DNA of 64,000 nucleotides, from positions 162,475,580 through 162,539,579 of the forward strand of contig CM037877.1 of the NCBI GenBank assembly GCA_021292165.1, read 5' to 3'. The stretch is from Shinisaurus crocodilurus. Its lineage: Eukaryota > Chordata > Lepidosauria > Squamata > Shinisauridae. Position numbers and translations under genes: made by a program. A model generated the notes under the pieces. It saw nothing but the letters and a program-made list of their open reading frames with translations, was not told where the DNA came from and searched no databases. Of this stretch, positions 1 through 10,954 are shown one piece after another (position 1 is the stretch's first letter; the number at the start of each line of letters is the position of its first letter).

Positions 1-933
1 GCAGATCTGTGTGTTTAGACCCAGATTTGCCACAATCATGTAGAAGCTCTGGGGGTGGCGGTCCAATTTTAACATCAAAAGGGGTGCGTGGGTGAGGAGT
101 GCTAAGCCCTCTCCAGGCCCCACCTTTTTACTTCCTCCACTTGCTCTCTAGTGCTCTTCTCTCAGTCAGGCTCAATTCTGGTATTGGAGCATGTGCTGGG
201 GAAAAGTGACACTGGGAGGGGGAGAGGCTTCAAGTCATGAGTGGGAGGGTTCAGTGGCCTCCCCCTTTTTGCTGTTAAATTGGACACCCCCACCCCCCCA
301 CACACACTTTCTGTGCCAGAGCTGGATTTAAACTGTAGGATCTGCCACTCTCCCGTCTTGTTTGGTCCTCAGCCAGCGTAGGTGTTCAGTATTATTAAGC
401 ACTTACTCATTTTAACTCTTCCACACATGATCGTATCGCACGCATGCGTGCGTATGTTTCTTCAGTGGCTGCAGTCAATGGCTTTGACTTGGGGGCTGTG
501 GCTTCAGATCATTACCCAGTAAAGGTACATCCTGCCTAGCATTGTTTCATCTGGTAACGCTACAGGAAATCTTGCAAGGAGTTGGTGTGGACTGCACCCT
601 GTATTCTGCCACCGTTGGCATGTGACGCGCATTTTGCGTGCTTGGTCTGGTTGAAAATCTTGTGCTGTCCTACTTCCCGCCCATCTGTTTCTTCTCTATT
701 ACTGAAGCCTTTTTAAAAATTATTTTTGAAGGCAAACTTGTGCTACTGTGGACATCCTCATTTTGCCAGCTGATTACTTTAAGAAGAAGCTAAACCTGGG
801 CCTGGCTATTTTGCTTGCCCTGCATTATTTGGCCAACTGCGTCTGGTTTGTTTGCCCAGTCTTTAACCTGGATTACCTAGAGATAAGCACACATTCAGAG
901 GATGGGGGATTCTGTCCCCTTCCCACTTGAGGA
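1..933. other. No recognised feature
   Basis: I see no gene or classifiable repeat here. There is a short C-rich run near 290 and ordinary mixed sequence otherwise. Short open frames in this stretch lack splice signals or recognisable domains. Confidence 0.5.
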
Positions 934-1119
934 AGGGCCATGGCTCAGTGGTAGAGCACCTGCTTTGCATGCAGAAGGTCCCAAGTTCAATTCCCGGCAT
1001 CTCCAGGTAGGGCTAGAAAAAACCCTGCCTAAAACCCTGCAGAAATGCTGCCAGCATCGACAGTACTGGGCTAGATGGACCAATGGCTTGACTCAGTATA
1101 AAGTAGCTTCCTATGTTTG
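934..1119 (+). mobile_element. tRNA-Ala-derived SINE
   Basis: The head resembles a tRNA-Ala(TGC) gene: an A-box-like 'tggctcagtggtagagc', an anticodon-like region 'tttgcat', and a B-box-like 'agttcaattccc' followed by 'ggcatctcca'. After the tRNA-like head comes a unique body and the tail 'gatggaccaatggcttgact...cttcctatgttt'. That tail resembles the 3' end of the CR1/L3 LINEs elsewhere in the window, so a CR1/L3 reverse transcriptase probably mobilised it (inference). It is not a functional tRNA: acceptor-stem pairing is lost and it is fused to the SINE body. Confidence 0.85.
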
Positions 1120-2063
1120 TGTTCACCCTGATCATACAGGCCAGGTGTCAAAAGAGTGGCAAATCTGCTGGCTAAGTGGTCTTGTATTTGTGACTTTAGA
1201 TGCTCATCAGGAGCTGAGGTTCTTAAAACCTGTCCCAGCCTCCCTAAGCCAAGAAAAGCTGCCGCTCAAGCCTCCATAAGGTTTAGATAAAACAAATATA
1301 TTTTTCCTGGCAAAGCTCTTTTTTTTTCTTTTTTCTTTTTTGGTTTTTGTCCTTACCCTGGCCTGGGGGCAAGCAGGTCAGAGAAAGAAGGAGGAAGCAG
1401 GAAAATGCAGCCTTATATTTTAAGGTCTCTGATGTAAGGGCTGTAAGGAAGTAAAAGTAGTAGAATGAAAGAGTGATTCCATTGTTCCTCAATAAACACA
1501 AGTTCTGAGGACTTCGCCTTCTTGTTGCATTGACTGGGAGGAGCTGATGTGACTGGCAGGTTTTTGACCCAATCCAGTCACAAACTGCAATGGGCCAGGA
1601 AGGAGCTTCTGTCTTCCTGGCAGCTGCCTGCTATGCCTCCCAGAGTAGCTCAGCTCTTGCTTTCAGAACATGCCTGATGTCTGGGCCCAACAGTAAAATG
1701 AGCACATTTTCACCAGATTTCCACGCTGCACTCTCAATACACCACTGAATATAGTGAAAAAGTCCGCCTGATTTTAACTAGAGTGTTGTAAATCTCAAAA
1801 ACTACGAATTGTTTCCAAGCTAAGAAAAAAAAGGCAACAGTCTCTAAATGCCACAGTTCTATTCATCAAGTATTACTGAATTGACGTGATGTTGATTTTT
1901 ATGTCGCTGTGTGTCGGTAGTAATTGATTGCCACATAGATCTATGCTGACCTGATAACCTGCCTTGTCTGTTGTTTTGACTATAAAATACTGACATTCTA
2001 GAAAATATGGTATTTTTGATCCCCTTTGATGGAATATTTAGTTCTATTTCTTTGTTATTGGAA
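1120..2063. other. No recognised feature
   Basis: Mixed-composition sequence with a T/A-rich run near 1320. No exon, RNA gene or classifiable repeat is apparent. Confidence 0.45.
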
Positions 2064-2146
2064 TGGGATGGGCTATAATACAGTAGCAGACCATGCTTTG
2101 TGTGGAGAAAAAGAGCCTCTGAGGATTCCTACACACACTCACATGC

Positions 2147-2150
<4 letters not shown>

Positions 2151-2182
<32 letters not shown>
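2151..2182. repeat. (AC)n microsatellite in LTR
   Basis: Pure AC dinucleotide run. The sister LTR at 7731-8646 has a GT run at the equivalent position, so the repeat was already part of the LTR and drifted in length independently. Confidence 0.95.
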
Positions 2183-2184
<2 letters not shown>

Positions 2185-2925
2185 CTCCTCATGTGTAAAC
2201 CAAGTAAGGCCAGTTGGGGGGCTGGGAGGAGGCGAAATGTACATAAAGTATCGGATCGGGCATGGCGCCTGAAAGTCCGGAAAAGCCGGTCTAGTCAGTG
2301 ACCCGGCTTTCAGATGCAGATATGAAGAGCATATTTATACCAGGGATATCTCCATTAACTCCAGTGGTAGCTCTTAAGGATTTTCCTGAAAACTTAAGAT
2401 CAGAGCTGGAGGGTAAACTAAGAGAAGAAAGGGTTATTAGATTGACCGATTGGGTGGAAAAGATGGGGACTAGAGATCAAATAATGGAAATTGTTGGGAG
2501 AAGAAGATTATCGTGGTTAAATTTAGTACAGTTAGAACAGTGGTCGAAGAAATGGAAAAGGAAAACTGAGTACGAGAGAGATTTAACTAATTTTGAAAAG
2601 ATGGTCATGTCCAGAGATGGCCTACCAGGTAATGCATCAACAAGAGGTATAACAAGGGATTTATATAGATTGATTCAAAAAGCAAAAGAACAAGAGGATC
2701 AGCTTAAGGCAGTATGGGATAATGAATTTGAAGAGGTGACCTCGAAGGTGGGGTGGAACAATATATGGGATAGACGGATTGTGAAAATGATGTCAATTAG
2801 GATAAAGGAAAATTTTTATAAACTAATTTGGAGATGGTATTTAACTCCAGTAAGATTAAATAGAATAGATAATAATTGTTCTGCATTATGTTGGAGAGGA
2901 TGTCAGGAAAAAGGGACATATGCTC

Positions 2926-3394
2926 TCGCCTAGACTACTGTAATGCGCTCTACGTGGGGTTACCCTTGAAGACGGTCCGGAAGCTTCAGCTGGTACAGAA
3001 CGCGGCGGCTCGCCTGATTAAGGGCAGCCGCCGGCGTGATCACATCACGCCAGTGCTTAATGAGTTGCACTGGCTACCAGTTGCTTGCCGAGCCGAATTC
3101 AAGGTGTTGGTTTTGACCTTTAAAGCCCTACACGGCTCCGGCCCAGCTTATCTCAAGGAGCGCCTCCAGCAACATCAAGTAGGCCGCTCAACAAGGTCTG
3201 CCATGGACGGCCTTCTCCTTATCCCATCAGCCAGAGCAGCCAGGCTGGTGGGGACTAGGAAGAGGGCCTTCTCTGTGGTGGCCCCCATATTATGGAACTC
3301 CCTCCCTAGTGACCTTCGCCATGCCCCCTCCGTGATGAGCTTCCGCCGTGCATTAAAAACATGGCTGTTCAGGCGGGAATATGGGGTGGGTTAG
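2926..3394 (+). pseudogene. L2 ORF2 C-terminal fragment
   Basis: The frame reads [15 protein letters not shown], then [23 protein letters not shown], a WLPV motif ([16 protein letters not shown]), and near the end [17 protein letters not shown] and [10 protein letters not shown]. These are the hallmark blocks of the C-terminal part of L2/CR1-superfamily reverse transcriptase ORFs. The stop is at 3392-3394. Start codons seen in this frame lie in older sequence or are internal, so this is a truncated relic and not a gene. Confidence 0.9.
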
Positions 3395-3545
3395 GTTTTT
3401 AATGAGAATTTTTATATTGTTTTAATTATTATATTTTATTGTGTTTTACTGTATTTTAATTGTACATCGCCCAGGGTGGCCGGGTGACTGGCCAGATGGG
3501 CGATTGATAAATATAATAAATAAATAAAAATAAATAAATAAATAA
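2926..3545 (+). mobile_element. 5'-truncated L2 LINE inserted in L1
   Basis: A 620-bp L2-clade LINE with a perfect 8-bp target duplication ATATGCTC (2918-2925 and 3546-3553). It ends in a 3'UTR containing 'atcgcccagggtggccggg' and a tail of AAAT/AATA repeats, the usual L2-type 3' end. Its frame remains open, suggesting recent insertion. Confidence 0.9.
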
Positions 3546-4956
3546 ATATGCTCATATGTGGTGGAGTTGTAAAAATGTATTGATGTTTTGGCGAGAGGTT
3601 TTTACAGAAATATCGAAAATTATTGGTACTAATTTAGAGGTCTGTCCAAAATTAGCATTGTTATCAATAACTGAGAAACTTATTTGTGATCAAAATACGA
3701 AGGAGTTAATTGTAAACGTGTTAACTGCGGCCAGGCTAATGATAGCGAGAAATTGGAAAGTACAACATGTTTTCCTAATAACAGACTGGTATAAGGACGT
3801 TTGGGACATAGCCCTAAATGATAAACTAACTAGTAGTATCAAATGCAAAAAAGGATTGCTAAAGAAGAATAATTTTATGGAGATATGGAATCAATTACTA
3901 GACTATGTATTAATAAAGGGGAAGGGTAACATGCCTTGTCAGGATATGTTATATTTTTGGAATTTATACTTTATTTGATCAAGAGGATAGAAGTATATTA
4001 ATTGGTCCCTTGGAGGGTGGGGGGGAGCACTTTATGATTTATTGTATGTTGATTATGTTATATTTGTGTGATAATTTTGTATTTTGTTAAATATTTTTTT
4101 TTGTTATAATTTGTTTTGAAAAAAAAAAAGCAAATGTCATGAGTCATGAGTTCCCCTCCCTGCCTGGCCAGGTGAAGTTCATCCTGATTGGCTGGAGGCA
4201 GCGGAGCTACAGGAAGGGGGGGGAGGTATATTCCCAAAGTTTAGCCTTTGTGTCTTTGTCTTTGGGTCATCGCATGGTTGCTGTTGGAGCAATGGCGGCA
4301 AGCCAAGCAGAGGCCCAAGCCTTCGGGTGGCCTCAGGATCCGACCCCAGGTAGCTCCTGGTGAAATTAGCTGAATGAGGGCTTTGGTAAAGGCAAGCCTT
4401 GTGGAGGGCTACCCATCTCAGACCTTCGGGTAGGTGAAGTAGTCCCCCCGGGCAGCAAGGCTGTGCTGGATCCAACCCTGAAGAGAACTGACCCCCAGGT
4501 AACAGAGTGTGTGCCTGGGAGATATAAAGAATCAGGTTTTGTTATTTTTGCAGCTCTGTTACTTTGTACCAAAGTGTCTCTCTCTATTTCGTGTGCTTCT
4601 CTCATTTCCCTATTCTTGTTGTAAAATGCTACCTGAATAAACCTTCTTTTGGTTTTTTACCCCACATGGGTTTTGTAGTTGCTCTGCTTGGTTCAGCATC
4701 TAAATCCAGGTTATAGACAAAGGGCAAGTCCCTGAACAGAGATTCAAGTAGGATTGCAGACAGATGAGGCTGGCAATCTGGTACCTTGAGATCTCGGGGG
4801 GTCTTGGGTCCTTTGGGATAGGAAAGGGTGGGGGTGTGGCGGCTCAGCCAGCCCCCCCTTCCTCCACACTTTGCATGCGTAAGGTTTCAGGTTTTATCCC
4901 TGGTATCGCCAGTTAAAAAGTTATTTAAGATCGACCCCTGTCTGAGACCTTGAAAA

Positions 4957-5526
4957 GCAGGGCACCCTGTCCTCATCCATCAGCCAAAGGACTGCACCTC
5001 CCTGCCTCCCAGGAAGAACATCATGGCAAGAGGGAGACCAGCCTGGCTCCATACATCAGCCAGAGAAGGAATAGCTTCAGGGAGCTTGCTTTACCCTTTC
5101 CTGCCAGATGTGGAGGCTGGTGGCTCCAACGTCAGTGGGTTGGTGTATAAGGAGCTTATTATAAGGAGCTATCCATGCTGCTGAATCTATTTTGACAACA
5201 AAATTTTGTCACAACAGCTAGGGAATGCAGCATTGAATGGTCTTTAAAGTTCAGACTGAAACCTGGAGTGGATACACCACCCCACTGACACTGGAGCCAC
5301 GGCCACCAGCATCCACTGCCTGCCAGAAAGAAGACTTTAAGAACTTTGTCACTAAGAGCTACTGTCTGAGTTTGTGTGTTTCTGCCTCCCTGCTAATCCC
5401 TTTTCCTTTTGTGTAACATCTTTTAGATTGTAATCCTGAGGAGAGAGGGACTCTTTATCTTTGTAAGCCGCTCTGGGAGCATTTGGGGGGCTGAAGAGAT
5501 GCGGTAAAAATGCTTTAAACAAACAA
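4957..5526 (+). mobile_element. L2-like LINE 3' end
   Basis: Inserted in the body of the tRNA-Ala SINE. The 3' part, 'tttgtaagccgctctgggag' followed by 'gcggtaaaaatgctttaaac' and an AAAC tail, resembles L2-type LINE 3' ends. About 35 bases near 5209 ('cacaacagctagggaatgca') recur near 10126, which marks this as repetitive. No coding frame is left. Confidence 0.6.
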
Positions 5527-5612
5527 ACCCCTGGCAGACAGAGTAGGAAATACTGTACTAGGTGGACTAAAGGTCTGACTCAACCTAAGGTAGCATATAT
5601 GATGCTATGAAA

Positions 5613-7565
5613 GCAATCATTCAAATAGTCACTAAGGAATATGTTCCATGTATATTTGTTCAGAGTATTGCCAAATTAATGTACTAATCTCATTAGAATA
5701 ATCTCTTTTTTCAACAAATGGATAACTTTATGGTTAGGTGAAGAGCATATAATTTGGCCAGAGTATAAACATGCATTCCACACCATTAAAAATGTGCCAG
5801 CAAGGCAGTCTGATGATTCCGATTCTCTAGGGATTTGAAATACTGTACATCTATTGTGCATTGACCCACGTGACCTTTTCACCAGTATATATTAAGGCTG
5901 TGACAGACAGTAATTTCTGAAGAGCAATGAGGGCAGCTTCATTGCTCTTCATATGCTGCAGTGGTACTAGCTCTGATCCTGCTTTTGTAGCTTGATAACT
6001 GTTCAGAGGTCATGGGAGGGGAGAGGCTGTAAGTTGCTATCCTGATCACCCTTGATTCCCCTAGCCCAGCAAGTCAATGAGGTGGTGAAACTGACAAGAT
6101 TGACTGTTAGGAGTGAATGGCAGGAGTGAAATTGATTAGATGGGAAACTCCTGGCCAAAGAGGGACAACTTTTCTTGAATGACAGAGCAGTGCTTAAGGG
6201 AGGTGGTCTTGCTCTCCTTATTCACCTCTTTTCTTTTTAAAGAACCACATGTGTGGATATGTGTACAAGTTGGGCACAAGTGTTTAAGGTCTGCAAAAGG
6301 ATAAAAAGCTCTGTGTGTGGCTGGGTGTGTTCATCATGGACAACATCCCTTTGCAATAATAGGTGGGTTATCAATTCAACACATCTGTCTGGCCATGCTG
6401 TGGTCAGCTTGACAAGTCACAAGCATGGGAAGGCTGCCTATGTTACATCCTGGGCAAGGAGACTTTAGTGTCACTAGGCAGTCTGAGCTGTGCAAAAGTT
6501 CCCTGCAGTAACTTCTTTGAAGTTGTTCTGCATAGTTTCCACCAAAGCGTTACTGGTGCATATATGTGTGCATGCTTGTGTGTGGCTGGTGACCTCTGTG
6601 GGTAAGGGAGTATGTGCGTGGGTGGGCTTGGATATGGCCTGCCAGTTATGTGGACCCCAGATTGGAAAAAAGCATTTCCCTTCTTACCATAGAATCCTAT
6701 GTCTGTGTTGTGGCTATCATTCAGTGGTTCTGCATTATGATGACTTCAGTGCAATTAGCTCTTTTATAGCTTCATTGGACCGAAAAGCAGCACAACTCTG
6801 AAAGCACTCTGGGGATTGCCTTTGGACCAGTTTCTTGGTCTCTTTCCATCCTAAATGTTGTTATTTTCTCCCTGGGAGCATCAAGTTTTCAAATCTGTGC
6901 ATTTGAGCTGAAAGCAGCATGTCTCTTCCCAATGTAGCTATATGCAAAGTCCCCGATTCATCATTTAGGAGGTTGCTGTGCTGAACCTTTTTGCAGCATA
7001 AGCAAAAAATTAAACTATATGTGGATCATGAATGCCACATGCAGTTCTATATGTATATTGTGGGAACAGTTCATCTCAACAACATATGTATTTTTTCAGT
7101 GCCAAAAGGTCTTTGCTCTGATAAATGTTCTTTTCAATACGAAGCATTTAACTAAAGCTTAACCAGATGGCCTGAGCCAGTTTCTCTGCTTTTGCATGTA
7201 AGGAAGGTTTAGTGATAAGAATTTGAGATTAAATTGGTTTTGCCTAGACCTTGAAAGAGACCTCTTTAGATTGGAAGAGAATAGTTTATCTGAAGGTCAT
7301 GATCTGCAGCTAGCTAGTTTAAAAAGAAAAGAAAAAAGACATGTCCGTGAGATTGCCTCTCTATGGTGCAATAAACAATGGCAGAGGAGGCTTTGGCTGT
7401 GAGTTAACCTGGGTTGATTTCATTCCAGCTATGTAAATTTAGTGAAGGCTGGATACTGCAAAATTTGTCCTGAAGACATTTTCTTTGTGTGTGTGAGTGT
7501 GTGTGTTGGTGGTGTATGTGTGTGTACAATGAGTTACCATGCAGATGTATACATGTGCAATGCAT
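5613..7565. other. No recognised feature
   Basis: Nearly 2 kb with no repeat I can name. Short open frames between 6250 and 6800 have no recognisable domains or convincing splice sites. A GT-rich patch lies near 7487-7530. It could be unique intron sequence or old, unrecognisable repeats. Confidence 0.4.
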
Positions 7566-7730
7566 AGTGGCTTACGCTGGCTCAGCTTGTCTGAGCGTGG
7601 AAAGCTAAGCAGGGTCAAGCCTGGTTATTACTTGGATGGGAGACCCCTCCTCTAGTTTCCTGCACTGAGCAGGGGGTTGGACTCGATAGCCTTGTAGGCT
7701 CCTTCCAACTCTTATCAGATCTATGAAATC

Positions 7731-8565
7731 TGTGGAGGAAGGGGGGGCTGGCTGACCCGCCACACCCCCACCCTTTCCTACCCAAAGGACCCAAGACCCC
7801 CAGAGATCTCAAGGTACCAGATTGCCAGCCTCAGCTGTCTGCAATCCTACTTGAATCTCTGTTCAGGGACTTGCCTTTGTCTATAACCTGGATTTAGTTA
7901 CTGAACCAAGCAGAGCAATCCACAAACACCATGTGGGGTAAAACCAAGAAAGGTTTATTTTGGTAGCATTTTACAACAAGAATAGGGAAATGAGAGAAGC
8001 ACAAAATGGAGAGACACTTTGGTACAAAGTAATGCTGCAAAATAACAAAACCTGATTCCTTAATATCTCCCAGGCACACAACTCTGTTACCTGGGGGTCA
8101 GTTCTCTCCCAGGGTTAGATCCAGCACAGCCTTGCTGCCAGGGAGGACTACTTCACCTACCCGAAGGTCCGAGATGGGTAGCCCTCCACAAGGCCTGTCT
8201 TTACCAGAGCCCTCATTCAGCTAATTTCACCAGGAGCTACCTGGGGTCGTATCCTGAGGCCCCCCGAAGGCTTGGACCTCTGCCTGGCTTGCTGCCATTG
8301 CTCCACAGCCAGCAACCATGAGACGAACAAAGACAAAAACCCACATGTTGGGAAATATACCTTCCCCCCCCTCCCCTCCTCTCTGTAGCTCTGCTGCCTT
8401 ATAGCCAATCATGATGCACTTCACCTGGCCAGGCAGGGGGAGGGGAACTCATGACTCTTGACTTACTGGGCCTGAACTACATTTGCATTTGAAAGCCGGG
8501 TCACTGTAGACTTTGGGATGCCGGCATACACCCCCCCCCAGCCTCTAGCCGGTTCACACATGAGG

Positions 8566-8613
<48 letters not shown>

Positions 8614-8646
8614 ATGTAGGAACCCCCAAAGGCTCCTTCCTTCACA
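7731..8646 (-). mobile_element. Solo LTR, same family as 2101-4868
   Basis: A 916-bp element with TG...CA ends (TGTGGAGG on the left, TTCACA on the right) and a perfect 5-bp duplication AAATC (7726-7730 and 8647-8651). On the reverse strand it aligns with the LTR at 2101-4868, including the 'aaataaacctttcttgg' polyadenylation region near 7950 and the GT/CA microsatellite. No internal retroviral genes are present. Confidence 0.9.
8568..8610. repeat. (TG)n-(CG)n microsatellite in LTR
   Basis: A TG run followed by a short CG run, placed where the sister LTR has its AC run. Confidence 0.95.
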
Positions 8647-8885
8647 AAATCTATGAAATCTATGCTGGGCACTTTTTAAATAATGTCATAAAGGGAAGTA
8701 TCCAGCACCATCTCTGCATTCATGACAAAAGAGATATTTCTTTGCTAATCCCTCAGTAATGGACTGGGGACTCAAATTGCTTTACTTCCTTCACTTCATC
8801 TTTGAAAGTTGTCAGTTGATACACTCTAGTACCATCCCATCTTGCATTTTCCTTGGAATAACTACCAAAATAAGTGCCAAAGAGT

Positions 8886-9621
8886 GACCTGATTCACACA
8901 TAATGCTAACCCATGGTTTGTTGAATTCTGGGTTGTTGTGATGTGCAAATGCAGCCATGCTAGCAAATCATAGTTTTTTAACCATGAACAATCCAGAAAG
9001 AGAACCCATGGTTTGTTGTTGGGTTGTGAGCTCTGGGTTGTTTAAACCATGGGTTGTCATTGACCTGGTTCACACGTAACAACAACCCACTGGTTAAAAA
9101 ACCAATGGGTTGTCCTGCACAAGTAGGGATGAGTGGGCATGCTACCTGCAGCATGTCTACCTCTTCCACTTTTATCCCACAAACCACGATCAGCTCCTTC
9201 ATAAGTTGTGGAGTGTGATATGCGAACCCGAACTGCTGTGTTGTTTAGGGGCCAAACAACCCGGCAGTTAGCCCAACAACAAACCATGGGTTAACCCCCA
9301 GCTTGTTTAGCCCCTACACTACCCAGCAGTCTGGGTTTGCACGTCACAGTCCACAAGCTACAAAGGAGCTGATCATGGGTTGTGAGGTAAAAGTGGAAGA
9401 GGCGGGCACGCTTTTCCCCACTCGTGCATGACAACCCAGCAGTGTTTTTTTCCTGTCGTTTCATGCAAACAGGCCCATTAAGTGTGAACCCAGAATCATG
9501 GGTTGTTCATGGGTTCCCCCCCCTCCCCAGGCTACAGAGACAGCTGTTAAAAACCCTGGGTAGGGCAACAAAGCATTGGTTAAATAAACCATGGATTAGC
9601 ATTGTGTGCAAACCAGGTCAC
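8886..9621. mobile_element. Terminal-inverted-repeat DNA element, 'GGTTTGCAC' family
   Basis: The ends are inverted copies: 'gtgacctgattcacacataa' on the left, and the reverse complement of the right end reads 'gtgacctggtttgcacacaa'. Inside are many copies and inversions of 'aaccatgggttgtt' words, so the element can fold on itself. No transposase frame is present, so it is non-autonomous. A second end-like sequence 'gacctggttcacacgtaaca' at about 9061 suggests nesting or internal duplication. Related copies: 27490-28205, 32867-33430, 54937-55262. No clear target duplication was found. Confidence 0.65.
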
Positions 9622-10239
9622 TCTCTCTTCTACTATAGAGCCAAATAAGAGCAAGCACACATGTCAGAGCTGCCATGCAGAGACCCATGTCTTGGCCATC
9701 ACCAAAGGATGAGATATTTTGTGCAGAAAAATCATAACTGGTGGGAGGGGAAATAAATTACCTAAAAGCATGGCAGGAGGTGGGGAAGATCTATCCTGGA
9801 GAGAATTGCCCAGTCTGCTTGGTGAGCGCTGCATATTCACTGCTCTCCTTGTAGAGAGGGAGGCCATTTTGAGCAATTGAAAGGAACGGACATGTCGCAT
9901 TTGTAATCGGCATGCTACATCTTAATTCACCCCTGGCCATTGCTTGGGTAAGAGCTGACACACACACATTCAGCAGAAGTGTGTGAACTGTACCCGTTCA
10001 GAATACAGGTATGAAGGGGTGTGTGTGTGTGGCATTTCAGCAGGCAAGAGAGAAGCATAAATGAATAACTCTTCAATCCATTGGGCTGTGTGAATCAAAG
10101 ATAGCCATTATAGGCTTGGAAGGTCACAACAGCTAGGGAATGCAGCACTGAATGGTCTTGCAGCATGAAAAGAACTTCAGGTCCTATTTTCCATTGCAAG
10201 CTCAGAAAAACCTCGATATGGCACGTGGCTATGCGAAAG
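9622..10239. other. No recognised feature
   Basis: Mixed sequence with short CA and GT patches at 9959 and 10017. About 35 bases near 10126-10160 also occur near 5209, so a small repeat fragment is present. Confidence 0.4.
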
Positions 10240-10905
10240 CTCCAGAAGGCACAAAAATGGTAGGGATCACGGCCCGACTAAGACAACCAAGACGTGACTT
10301 AGCTAGCTGTTCTGCAACCTCCAGAAAATAAACTAAATGAGGTCACAGTGAAACTGGCAGATATGGTGGAGAGGGCAAATTCAGCAATGAATTTGGGGCT
10401 ATGTAGGCAGTCAAAAACAGAATGCTTGTTCACTGCAACCGAAGAGCTCCAGTTTAAAATGGAAGACCTGGAGAATAGGAACCGTTGCTTAAATGCATAT
10501 TGCTGAGCAAGATGAAGGCAGAAATATGGTAGAATTCTTAACCCTCTGGCTCAACAAGCTTCTCCCTGACCAGCCTTATCAGGAACTAACTCTGAAAGAG
10601 CACTTTGTTCTCCAGAACAAGACCACAGAAGGGCATATAGTTAGATTTGCATGATACACCCCAAAAGAAAAAAAAAAGTATATCCAGCGCTCTGCAATTT
10701 CCAAGTTCTGGAACACAAATGTGAAGCTGTTCAGTTATTCCAAGACATCTGTGGCTAGCGGCACTGCTTAGGCACAAGGTCTTTCGGCCATAAACGGAGC
10801 AGTTGAGAGAAGTGGGCAGAGCTTACCAGTGGGGATTCCCATTTTTAAGCTGATGGTTAAGCTCCAGGGGAAAATGCTGACAGTATTGTCTCATTCCAAA
10901 CCAAC
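10240..10905 (+). pseudogene. L1 ORF1 relic
   Basis: Reading across frameshifts gives the three parts of L1 ORF1p. A coiled-coil-like stretch (KLNEVTVKLADMVERANS) begins near 10330. The block KMEDLENRNRCLN follows, then the RRM-like part (EGRNMVEFLTLWLNKLLPDQ, ending GHIVRFA) near 10512-10650. The C-terminal domain follows with LREVGRAYQWGFPF near 10802. Several stops and a frameshift show it is dead. It is more decayed than the L1 at 2325-4129. Confidence 0.75.
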
Positions 10906-10954
10906 TAACTGGTAGCCCATCTTGGGGCTCCCCAGTTAACTTCAGATGTACATG

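Larger units (their letters stand above)
2325..3978 (+). pseudogene. L1 ORF2 C-terminal fragment, split by L2
   Basis: Encodes the region after the reverse-transcriptase domain of L1 ORF2p. The first part runs to about 2925 and ends with the cysteine-rich motif [12 protein letters not shown]. The second begins at about 3554 with HMWWSCKNVLMFW and ends at the stop at 3976-3978. W-x-C and H-M-W-W-S-C elements are typical of the L1 ORF2 C-terminal zinc-knuckle region. Removing the L2 and one copy of the 8-bp duplication keeps a single reading frame. The 5' endonuclease and RT domains are missing, so it cannot act autonomously. Confidence 0.85.
2325..4129 (+). mobile_element. 5'-truncated L1 LINE
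   Basis: A truncated L1 made of the C-terminal part of ORF2, a short 3'UTR with a G-rich stretch near 4020, and an A-tail at about 4119-4129. It lies inside the solo LTR. The flanks 'gcagatat' and 'gcaaatgt' are the best target-duplication candidate (6 of 8). It carries an L2 insertion. The coding frame is open on both sides of that insertion, so the copy is fairly young. Confidence 0.85.
2101..4868 (+). mobile_element. Solo LTR (interrupted by L1)
   Basis: The element starts TGTGGAG and ends CCTCCACA, with a perfect 5-bp target duplication CTTTG (2096-2100 and 4869-4873). Without the inner L1 (about 2325-4129) it is about 960 bp and aligns along its length with the reverse-strand copy at 7731-8646. 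Shared landmarks are the CA microsatellite near the 5' end, 'agtgacccggctttc', 'ggtagctcctggtgaaatta', and a polyadenylation-signal region 'gaataaacctt' near 4636. No internal retroviral genes remain, as expected for an LTR-LTR recombination product. The exact ERV or Gypsy class is not determined; a 5-bp duplication fits several. Confidence 0.85.
2064..5612 (+). mobile_element. tRNA-Ala SINE split by LTR and LINE insertions
   Basis: Three pieces together make one diverged tRNA-Ala SINE: 2064-2100 (A-box side, ending 'ccatgctttg'), 4869-4956 ('ctttgcatgcg', B-box 'ggttttatccctgg') and 5527-5612 (tail with 'ggtggactaaaggtctgact'). The first gap is a solo LTR flanked by a CTTTG duplication. The second gap is a LINE 3' end. 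The SINE is therefore the oldest layer of the nest. Confidence 0.75.
7566..8667 (+). mobile_element. 5S-rRNA-derived SINE, split by a solo LTR
   Basis: The head 'gaaagctaagcagggtcaag', then 'ggttattacttggatgggag', matches the internal control region of vertebrate 5S rRNA (Box A and Box C). The tail 'gggggttggactcgatag', 'ctccttccaactc' and an 'atctatgaaatctatg' repeat resembles the 3' end of CR1. The tail is split at 7730/8647 by a reverse-strand LTR and continues as 'tatgaaatctatg' to about 8667. It is one of five copies in the window and is a SINE, not a 5S gene, because the rRNA 3' end is replaced. Confidence 0.88.

Noticed and set aside
934..1005. A tRNA-Ala-like sequence that could be called a tRNA gene (also at 14240-14313 and 29705-29765)
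   Set aside because: A and B boxes are present but stems do not pair well and each is fused to the same SINE body and tail, so these are SINE heads.
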